From: an uncultured Lachnospiraceae bacterium
Lineage (GTDB): Bacteria; Bacillota_A; Clostridia; Lachnospirales; Lachnospiraceae
Direction of reading: 5' to 3'
Assembly: GCA_902773195.1 (NCBI GenBank)
Contig: CACYDL010000162.1
Location: 1 to 6,245, forward strand
Length of the DNA: 6,245 nucleotides
Part shown: positions 1-4,724 of the stretch, piece after piece
Layout of the letters: the number at the start of each line of letters is the position of its first letter
How positions within the stretch are numbered: the stretch's first letter is position 1
Notes under the pieces: generated by a model
Seen by the model: only the letters and a program-made list of their open reading frames with translations
Told to the model about the DNA's origin: nothing
The model's database searches: none
Made by a program: the position numbers and the translations under genes

Positions 1-242
1 ACCAGGAGCTGTCCTGGAACCTGAATTACAGGGGAAGCCTGTTCGGCATGGCCTTTGTCAACGGTTCGGGATACAGCTTCGACGGCCATTACTTCCTGTC
101 CGGAAGGATGGCGGCGGACAGCAACGGCGACAATAAGCTCTCGATGAAGGAGGCCTACAGCTACATCCGGGCCCAGACCCTGAGCTCGCAGCACGCCAGG
201 GCCTATCCGATGTATTCGTCCCAGGTCATCCTGAAAAAGTGA
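1..242 (+). CDS. Caspase-family (peptidase C14-like) protein, C-terminal fragment
   Basis: This is the 3' end of a gene whose start lies outside the window. The frame is open from base 3, upstream of the ATG at 48, and ends at TGA 240-242, so the ATG at 48 is internal. The visible 79 residues match the C-terminus of the complete caspase-like protein encoded next (346-1911). Shared features are a QELS/KETS segment that in the paralogue follows the caspase sheet, a ...H-F/Y-F-x-SG-x-M-x-ADSN stretch, an EF-hand-like loop (DSNGDNKLSMKE, with D/N/D/E at positions 1, 3, 5 and 12), and a final QHAR-x-YP...SSQVI-x-KK. The two genes are therefore tandem paralogues on one strand, 103 bp apart. The catalytic His and Cys would lie upstream and cannot be checked. 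By analogy with its neighbour it is probably a secreted cysteine-protease-like protein; its own signal peptide is not visible. Family assignment rests entirely on the paralogue. Confidence 0.85.
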   Translation, partial: QELSWNLNYRGSLFGMAFVNGSGYSFDGHYFLSGRMAADSNGDNKLSMKEAYSYIRAQTLSSQHARAYPMYSSQVILKK

Positions 243-262
243 CGTCCCGGTTATGTATTCAG

Positions 263-321
263 CGGGAGGAAGCTCCCGATGAGATAGCATCCAAGTAGTT
301 ACAGAATGGAGCTCAGGCTCC
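263..321 (+). other. Two short hairpins in the gap between the caspase paralogues
   Basis: The 103-bp gap (243-345) holds CGGGAG-GAAG-CTCCCG (263-278, 6-bp stem, 4-nt loop) and GGAGC-TCAG-GCTCC (308-321, 5-bp stem). Neither is followed by a T-run, so neither is a good intrinsic terminator. The GCTCC at 272-276 could also pair with GGAGC at 308-312, which would exclude both local hairpins. I see no convincing -35/-10 pair here, so the two caspase genes may be co-transcribed. Stems this short are common by chance in GC-rich DNA. Confidence 0.25.
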
Positions 322-345
322 GGGTTATGAAAGTGAGGAACATGT

Positions 346-1911
346 ATGGAAGGAACAAGGAAAAACAGGTGGCAGGCGGCGGCCGTGCGGAAAGCCGTCT
401 CGGTTTTCTTCGGTCTGTGCGTATGTCTGCTTCTGTTCAGCGCGGCGGTCTTCGCCGATGCAGCTGAACAGCATTCAACTGTGGAAGGCGCCAGGATTGA
501 GGCGGTCCAGCCGAACGCGGGCTACGGGGTGTCTTCGCTGGCAAGGCCCAGCGGCCTCAGGATTGTGTGCAAGGGTCTCAACAAACTGGAGCTCTACTGG
601 AACGGTGTGAGCGGCGCAAGCTATTACTACATCTACGAGAAGCTTCCCGACGCCAGCGGCTACGCCTATATCGGGACCATCTACGGGACCTCCTGTGATC
701 TTTACAACAACTTCAGGGCCGGGAAGAGGTACTACTACAGGGTGAAGGCCGTCAACTCCTCCGGCAGCAGCGCCTACTCCAATTACGTGCGCTGCATCCC
801 CAAGGAGCCGACCCGCAAGATCACCAGGTCCCTCAGCGGAAAGAATGTCAAGCTCAGCCTGAGATGGGTCGCGACCGCGAAGTCCTATCAGATCGCGAGA
901 AAAATTGGATCCGCCAGCTACAGGGGCATCCGTACCTCCTCCAGCAGAACCTACACCGATACGAATACGTCCCGCGGAAAAACCTATTACTACAGATACC
1001 GCGCGATCTATAAGTACAACGGAAACAAGATGTACGGCGCCTGGTCGCCGTCGGTCAAGGTCACCATCCCCGGTGGAGGCACGACGCCTCCCAGCCCCGG
1101 CAAGACCGTCTATCGCGCCCTGATCGTCGCCAACGGCACGTACAGCAACGGCAACAACCTGTCCGGCCCCGGCACCGACGCCAACAACATGAACCGCCTG
1201 CTCAAGAGCCGCGGCTACAGCAAGGTCACGGTGAAGAGAAACGTCCCGACGAAGAAGGCCTTCACGACTGCGATCCGCAGCGCTTTCTCCGGAGCGAAGA
1301 GCACGGACGTGTCCCTGTTCTACTACACAGGACACGGCGTGGCCGATTACACGGACTCCTACGAAGGAGCCCTCTGCCCGACGAACGCGTACTACGCCGA
1401 TGAAATGTTTACGATGAGAGAGCTCGCCAGCGCCCTCAGCAAGGTGCCCGGCAAGGTGATCGTCCTCCTCGACAGCTGCGGAAGCGGCGGCGGCATCTAC
1501 GCCTCCTCGAAGAACGGCGGCCTGGACGCGGAGCAGTTCAACGCGGCGGCCGTCAACGCCTTCGCCAGCGCCAATGAGTACGTTCCGGAAGCCGATGACG
1601 AGGGCGTCAAGACCGGAGAACTTCGGAAGAACAAGTTCTACGTCCTCACGGCCTGCGGCTACAAGGAGACCTCCATCGACTTCGGCAAGACGAACGGCGG
1701 CGCCTTCACGTATTATCTGCTCTACGGCGGCGGCTTCCAGGCCGGCTCCGGCGCCCACTTCATGTCGGGCTCCATGCCGGCGGACTCCAACCGCGACAAT
1801 AAGTACACGCTGAAGGAAGCGCACAGCTACGTCAGAACCAGGACGTCCCAGTACGGCCAGCACGCCAGATCGTATCCGGCGAATTCCTCGCAGGTCATCA
1901 TGAAGAAATAA
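346..1911 (+). CDS. Secreted caspase-family protease with two Fn3-like modules and an EF-hand-like loop
   Basis: A complete 521-residue protein, probably an exported cysteine peptidase of the caspase/metacaspase-like clan. Residues 1-37 form a signal peptide: basic n-region, hydrophobic core at about 17-36, likely cleavage after VFA37. Residues about 67-152 and 156-242 are two fibronectin-III-like modules with the usual Tyr-rich strands (RYYYRVKAVN; YYYRYRAI). A Gly/Thr/Pro linker (243-252) leads to the caspase fold: YRALIVAN (256-263), catalytic His330 in YYTGHG, catalytic Cys378 in LLDSCGSGG, then a p10-like part (FYVLTACGYKETS, GGAFTYYLL). Many bacterial C14 proteins have His after the Cys; here it is Gly. 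Residues 480-491 form an EF-hand-like loop (DSNRDNKYTLKE), suggesting calcium binding by analogy. The ATG at 346 follows GAGGA (335-339) at 6 nt; an ATG at 342 is in another frame. Substrate and role are unknown; cell-wall, host-facing or self-processing roles are possible. It lies downstream of a partial paralogue. Confidence 0.88.
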   Translation: MEGTRKNRWQAAAVRKAVSVFFGLCVCLLLFSAAVFADAAEQHSTVEGARIEAVQPNAGYGVSSLARPSGLRIVCKGLNKLELYWNGVSGASYYYIYEKLPDASGYAYIGTIYGTSCDLYNNFRAGKRYYYRVKAVNSSGSSAYSNYVRCIPKEPTRKITRSLSGKNVKLSLRWVATAKSYQIARKIGSASYRGIRTSSSRTYTDTNTSRGKTYYYRYRAIYKYNGNKMYGAWSPSVKVTIPGGGTTPPSPGKTVYRALIVANGTYSNGNNLSGPGTDANNMNRLLKSRGYSKVTVKRNVPTKKAFTTAIRSAFSGAKSTDVSLFYYTGHGVADYTDSYEGALCPTNAYYADEMFTMRELASALSKVPGKVIVLLDSCGSGGGIYASSKNGGLDAEQFNAAAVNAFASANEYVPEADDEGVKTGELRKNKFYVLTACGYKETSIDFGKTNGGAFTYYLLYGGGFQAGSGAHFMSGSMPADSNRDNKYTLKEAHSYVRTRTSQYGQHARSYPANSSQVIMKK

Positions 1912-1953
1912 CGATCCGGCGGGATCAAAATTGTTTACAAAGAACAAACCAGG

Positions 1954-1977
1954 GCAGCGGGTGGAGACACCCGCTGC
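1954..1977 (+). terminator. Strong GAGA-tetraloop hairpin, possible terminator
   Basis: A perfect 10-bp stem, GCAGCGGGTG (1954-1963) with CACCCGCTGC (1968-1977), is closed by a GAGA (GNRA-type) tetraloop. It lies 43 bp after the caspase stop and 28 bp before the next start. On the plus strand it is followed by TATTCC rather than a T-run, so it would be a weak intrinsic terminator. On the minus strand T-rich sequence follows a few bases after the stem, but no minus-strand gene needs it. A decayed terminator, or an mRNA-stabilising or processing hairpin between the caspase and phosphatase genes, are the likely readings. Confidence 0.5.
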
Positions 1978-2004
1978 TATTCCGACTCCGAAGGAGAAGC
2001 AGCT

Positions 2005-2616
2005 ATGTCCGCCATTTACATCGTCCGGCACGGTCAGACCGCCGGCAACAGAAAAAAGGTACTGCAGGGACGGAGCAATCTGCCCCTCAACGAAGAGGGC
2101 GTCCGCCAGGCGGAGGAGGTCCGGGACTATTTCCGCAGGGAAGGGATCCGCTTCGCCCGGGTATACTCCAGTCCTCTGACGCGCGCGCTGGAGACCGCCC
2201 GGATCATCGCCGGGGAGGAAGCCCGGATCCTGACGGACGAGCGGCTCCTGGAGATGGACTACGGCCCCTACGAGGGCGTGAGCCTCGAGGCCCCGCCCCC
2301 CGAGATTATCCTGTTTTTCAGCGATTTCGTCCACAATCCGGCGCCGGCGGGGATGGAGAGCCTCGCCTCCGTGGTGAGACGCTCGGGGGAATTCATCCGG
2401 GATCTCTGCCGCACCGACGACGGAGACGTGCTGATCTCGGCCCACGCCATCTCGATGAAGGGCATTCTCGAGTACCTGACGCCGGAATCGAAAGGCAGCT
2501 ACTGGACGAAGTACGTCGCCAACTGCGGCGTCTACAGGGCGGAGAGGACGGAGAACGGATACGGCGTGCCGGAGGAGGCCGACGGCGGGAACCACGAGGT
2601 GACGCCGGGACAATGA
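2005..2616 (+). CDS. Histidine phosphatase family protein (phosphoglycerate mutase-like)
   Basis: A 203-residue cytosolic protein of the histidine phosphatase superfamily, which uses a phosphohistidine intermediate. All catalytic positions are visible: the RHG motif with Arg8/His9 (IVRHGQT), the second Arg60 in YSSPLTRALETA, the candidate proton-donor Glu83 in LLEMDYGPYEG, and the second His147 in ISAHAISMKGIL. The length fits the GpmB/CobC/broad-specificity phosphatase branch rather than the glycolytic dPGM, which is about 230-250 residues. The substrate cannot be told from sequence: sugar phosphates, alpha-ribazole phosphate or nucleotides are all possible, and no cobalamin genes are nearby. 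The last 20 or so residues (ENGYGVPEEADGG...) look like a disordered tail. The start is supported by AAGGAG (1991-1996) 8 nt upstream. It appears to lead an operon with thpR and the TmcAL-like gene, since no terminator lies between them. Confidence 0.92.
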   Translation: MSAIYIVRHGQTAGNRKKVLQGRSNLPLNEEGVRQAEEVRDYFRREGIRFARVYSSPLTRALETARIIAGEEARILTDERLLEMDYGPYEGVSLEAPPPEIILFFSDFVHNPAPAGMESLASVVRRSGEFIRDLCRTDDGDVLISAHAISMKGILEYLTPESKGSYWTKYVANCGVYRAERTENGYGVPEEADGGNHEVTPGQ

Positions 2617-2625
2617 GGCAGGATA

Positions 2626-2691
2626 CGAAAGTATGAGGATTACATACTTCGCATCCGGAAACGGTTCGTTACATTCGGAATTTGTATTCCG
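2626..2691 (+). promoter_or_regulatory. Inverted repeats in the leader of thpR
   Basis: The 91-bp gap before thpR is less GC-rich than its surroundings. It contains AAGTATG (2629-2635), a 7-nt loop AGGATTA, then CATACTT (2643-2649), extended by a CG/CG pair across a bulged A. A second stem is CGGAAT (2676-2681), loop TTGT, ATTCCG (2686-2691). The second stem directly abuts the thpR Shine-Dalgarno sequence (2692-2700), so folding could affect ribosome access, or the inverted repeats could be protein-binding sites. I find no good -35/-10 pair. No known riboswitch class is recognisable. Confidence 0.3.
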
Positions 2692-2700
2692 GGAGGAGGA
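2692..2700 (+). promoter_or_regulatory. Ribosome binding site that fixes the thpR start
   Basis: GGAGGAGGA lies 7 nt upstream of the ATG at 2708. The in-frame ATG at 2633 has only a weak upstream GAAAG, and its extra 25 residues resemble nothing in the family, whereas MRLFAAVQL at 2708 is the typical ThpR N-terminus. Confidence 0.8.
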
Positions 2701-2707
2701 TGAGAGA

Positions 2708-3199
2708 ATGAGGCTCTTTGCGGCAGTTCAGCTTTCGGATGAAATCAGGAAACCGGTCACAGGCGTGATGCACGACCTGAAGAAGCTGGGGGTGAAGGGA
2801 GAATACGTCCCGGCGCAGAACCTGCACCTGACCCTCGCCTTTATCGGGGAGACGGACAATCCCGGGGCCGTGAAGGCCGCGTTTCAGGGGATCTTCTTCA
2901 AGCCCTTCCGTCTGGCGCTGACCGAGATGAACACCTTCGGCGACCTGCTGTACGTCGGGGTCAGGGGCAGCCAGGGACTTTCGGGAGCCGCCAAAGCCGT
3001 CCGGGACGCCCTGGATGCCGCGGGCATCGCCTATGACAGAAAGAAATTCACGCCGCATATCACCATCATCCGGAAGGCAAACGGAAAATGGCAGGCGGCC
3101 CAGGCGCCGAAGGGCGAGATGATGGTGAAGAAGATCTCTCTGATGAAATCCTCCGTGAAGGACGGAAAAACCGTCTACACCGAGATTCTGTCGGTGTGA
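2708..3199 (+). CDS. thpR: RNA 2',3'-cyclic phosphodiesterase (ThpR, 2'-5' RNA ligase family)
   Basis: A 163-residue member of the 2H phosphoesterase family, historically called 2'-5' RNA ligase (LigT). In studied bacteria it hydrolyses 2',3'-cyclic phosphate ends of RNA to 2'-phosphates and can reversibly join tRNA halves in vitro. Both signature HxT motifs are present: His40-Leu-Thr42 in NLHLTLAFIGE and His117-Ile-Thr119 in FTPHITIIRK. The two lobes are visible in the usual order, with the family N-terminus MRLFAAVQLSDEI and a YVGV strand (82-85) in the middle. It is slightly shorter than many homologues (about 175-190 residues), but both active-site halves are intact. The start at 2708 is preferred over the in-frame ATG at 2633 because of its strong ribosome binding site. 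The gene lies between the phosphatase and the TmcAL-like gene, probably co-transcribed. Its stop codon TGA (3197-3199) is the first three bases of a 42-nt tandem repeat. Confidence 0.9.
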   Translation: MRLFAAVQLSDEIRKPVTGVMHDLKKLGVKGEYVPAQNLHLTLAFIGETDNPGAVKAAFQGIFFKPFRLALTEMNTFGDLLYVGVRGSQGLSGAAKAVRDALDAAGIAYDRKKFTPHITIIRKANGKWQAAQAPKGEMMVKKISLMKSSVKDGKTVYTEILSV

Positions 3200-3303
3200 G
3201 GGCCGGAAGATAGCGCAGGAGAAGGCGCACCGGCGGCGCGAAAGGCCGGACGGGAGCGCAGGAGAAGGACTCCGGCGGCGTGAGGGCCGGAAGGAGGTGC
3301 AGG
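3197..3303 (+). repeat. Degenerate 42-nt tandem repeat, about 2.5 copies, spanning the thpR stop to the next start
   Basis: Copy 1 is 3197-3238, copy 2 is 3239-3280, and a partial third copy is 3281-3303. The core AGCGCAGGAGAAGG is identical at 3212-3225 and 3255-3268. CCGGCGGCG ends both full copies (3230-3238 and 3272-3280). TGAGGGCCGGAAG occurs identically at 3197-3209 and 3281-3293. Single-base indels within the copies compensate, so the period stays 42. Copy 1 begins with the thpR stop codon; the third copy carries the Shine-Dalgarno sequence of the following gene. The repeat fills the whole 104-bp intergenic gap. It looks like local duplication of an intergenic or ribosome-binding segment; no function is evident. 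Confidence 0.8.
3291..3299 (+). promoter_or_regulatory. Ribosome binding site that fixes the TmcAL-like start
   Basis: AAGGAGGTG is a near-perfect match to the anti-Shine-Dalgarno complement. Its GGAGG (3293-3297) lies 6 nt before the ATG at 3304. This favours 3304 over the in-frame GTG at 3280, which would place the ribosome binding site inside the coding region. Confidence 0.85.
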
Positions 3304-4590
3304 ATGAGGACACTGGCGATACCGGACTGCTTCCGGGACGATTACGGGAAGAGAAAGCGGATTCTGGAAGAGGCGAAGCAAAGAACCGGCGCGGAGCGGG
3401 TGATCTGGCTTTCCTTCGGCTCTTTTGAGCCGGACGGGAATCCTTCGGCGAGATCCGTCCGCTCGGACGCGGAGGCGCTGACAGGCCTCGGAGCGGACCT
3501 CGTGCTGGCCCCGCCGGTGATTGTGTCCCTCGACCACGAGGGAACGGAGATTTTCGCGGAGGCCGCCCTGATCAGCCGGCTCCACTGCGTCGACTGCGTC
3601 GCGCTGCCGGTATCCGGCGCCGTCCCGGGCGAGGTGCTTCGGAAAATCGCGATGTTTCTCTTTCAGGAGCTGCGGGATTTTCAGAAAGAGGTGAAGAAGG
3701 AGCGGGCCGCCGGAAAGACCGCGGAGGAGGCAAAGATCCTCTGCGCCGGCCGGTTCATTCCCGGAGCGGACGCGGTCCTCGCCGATCCCGTCGATGGAAG
3801 GACGGTCGAGTTCCTGAAATGCATGTACCAGCTCTATCTGTGCGTCCCCGTGGAGTGGGTTCCGATGGGGGACGGGTCCGGAGCGGAGGAGACGGAGAAC
3901 CGCGCGGCTCTGTCCGGACCGGCGGTAGACAAACCGGTGGAGAAGTCTGCCGTGAGCGGAACGGCGGAGGGCGGATCGGCGGAGCGGCTGACAGCGGACA
4001 AACCGGCGGAAGACGCCGGGAACGCGCTCCACGGGAGAGAGACGCTCTACGACCTGCCCGGCATGGACGAAGCCGTGTACGAAAGAATCCGGGCTCTGGC
4101 GGAGGAAGGCCGGACCTTGTTTGCCGCGCGGGTCGCGGGAACCGCGGGCGGCACGGAGAGAATCCGGAGGACGGCCCTGGAGGCGGCCTTTTACGCCGGA
4201 TCCGGGGATGAAGCCGCGGATCATGCGCCGGAAGACGGCACGGGTACGGCCCTGCTGCGCGCCCTGCGCGGATCCCTGGCGGATCCGGAGGCGGCCTTCG
4301 GCAGGGACGGACTCGTGGAGCTCCGGAAGTTCCTGGTCCGGCTGATCTCCGGAATCCGGATGGAGGACAGTCAGATGTGCAGCTTCTACACCTGCTGCCC
4401 CTACGCGCTCGCCGAGGCGGCAGCGGATGAGGAGGACGGGTGGCTCGGGGAGGTCAGGACGAAGTCCTGGGTCCCGCTGCTTGCCCGGGAGAAGCAGGGG
4501 GAAGAGCCGGAGGAGGACGAAAGCAGAAAGGTCTTTCGAAGGATCGAGGACGCGGCCGGAGAGCTGCTCCTCGGACTGCAGAATACATGA
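3304..4590 (+). CDS. Divergent TmcAL-like (YlbM/DUF795) protein, probably lacking the catalytic motif
   Basis: A 428-residue protein that I match by eye to TmcAL, which uses ATP and acetate to acetylate the wobble cytidine of elongator tRNA-Met. Correspondences: ILEEAKQRTGAE (20-31) follows the place of the family NPFHNGHxYH segment; LSFGSFEPDGNPS (36-48) matches the SGNFxQRGEPA loop; GLGADLVLAPPVIV (61-74) matches GADLVxELP; LPGMDEAVYERI (251-262) matches the family PxIDEGLExRI; and WLGEVRTKSWVPLL near the C-terminus matches LLKEIKKKSxLPIL. However, residues 7-16 read PDCFRDDYGK where HxGH is expected; PVDG (162-165) stands where family members have PNN; and no clear counterpart of the later conserved Arg is seen. 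Residues about 190-245 form an Ala/Gly/Glu-rich, probably disordered insert. The ORF is intact with a strong ribosome binding site, so it is probably expressed, perhaps as a non-catalytic tRNA-binding protein. Family assignment is moderately sure; loss of activity is inference. Confidence 0.68.
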   Translation: MRTLAIPDCFRDDYGKRKRILEEAKQRTGAERVIWLSFGSFEPDGNPSARSVRSDAEALTGLGADLVLAPPVIVSLDHEGTEIFAEAALISRLHCVDCVALPVSGAVPGEVLRKIAMFLFQELRDFQKEVKKERAAGKTAEEAKILCAGRFIPGADAVLADPVDGRTVEFLKCMYQLYLCVPVEWVPMGDGSGAEETENRAALSGPAVDKPVEKSAVSGTAEGGSAERLTADKPAEDAGNALHGRETLYDLPGMDEAVYERIRALAEEGRTLFAARVAGTAGGTERIRRTALEAAFYAGSGDEAADHAPEDGTGTALLRALRGSLADPEAAFGRDGLVELRKFLVRLISGIRMEDSQMCSFYTCCPYALAEAAADEEDGWLGEVRTKSWVPLLAREKQGEEPEEDESRKVFRRIEDAAGELLLGLQNT

Positions 4591-4598
4591 ACATCACC

Positions 4599-4625
4599 GC
4601 GGCCGCTGACAGCGGCTGCTTTTTT
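4599..4625 (+). terminator. Rho-independent terminator after the TmcAL-like gene
   Basis: GCGGCCGCT (4599-4607), loop GAC, and AGCGGCTGC (4611-4619) form a 9-bp stem with one G-U pair, followed directly by six T (4620-4625) and further T-rich sequence. It starts 8 bp after the stop codon at 4588-4590 and closes the presumed operon that begins with the phosphatase gene. Confidence 0.9.
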
Positions 4626-4656
4626 CTGCTTTTCAGGAGGGGAGAAAAGGTGTACT

Positions 4657-4690
4657 ATGTTAAATGACATTAACCAAGTTATAAAATACT
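4657..4690 (+). promoter_or_regulatory. Candidate promoter with overlapping inverted repeat, upstream of the methyltransferase
   Basis: After the terminator comes the most AT-rich stretch in the window. TATAAA (4680-4685; TAAAAT at 4682-4687 also fits) is a good -10 candidate. Seventeen bases upstream, ATGTTA (4657-4662) is a poor -35. An inverted repeat GTTAA-ATGACA-TTAAC (4659-4674) overlaps the -35/spacer and is placed as an operator would be. Transcription would start around 4692, about 33 nt before the ATG at 4725. The element strengths are judged by eye only. Confidence 0.45.
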
Positions 4691-4724
4691 GAACAGAATA
4701 ACAGGAACATCGGAGAGGACTGCC

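Noticed and set aside
1913..1926. GATCC-GGCG-GGATC hairpin just after the caspase stop as a terminator
   Set aside because: The stem is only 5 bp and AAAATTGTTT follows rather than a T-run. It shares GATCCGGCGGG with 5535-5545, which is likely chance in GC-rich DNA.
475..2613. A 712-codon open frame on the minus strand across the caspase and phosphatase genes
   Set aside because: It is antisense to two clearly recognised genes and crosses their intergenic hairpin. Its translation is rich in Arg, Gly, Val and Ala with no domain. Codon bias in GC-rich DNA explains the lack of stops.
2633..2707. Upstream ATG at 2633 as the thpR start
   Set aside because: It has a weak ribosome binding site, lies within an inverted repeat, and the added residues have no family counterpart. 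The ATG at 2708 has GGAGGAGGA and the canonical MRLF start.
3280..3303. GTG at 3280 as the start of the TmcAL-like gene
   Set aside because: This would put the near-perfect AAGGAGGTG inside the coding region and start within the tandem repeat. The ATG at 3304 is ideally spaced.
3175..4224. A 349-codon minus-strand frame opposite the TmcAL-like gene
   Set aside because: Its composition is Arg/Pro/Ser-rich with no recognisable motif. The plus-strand gene has a strong ribosome binding site, family similarity and a terminator.
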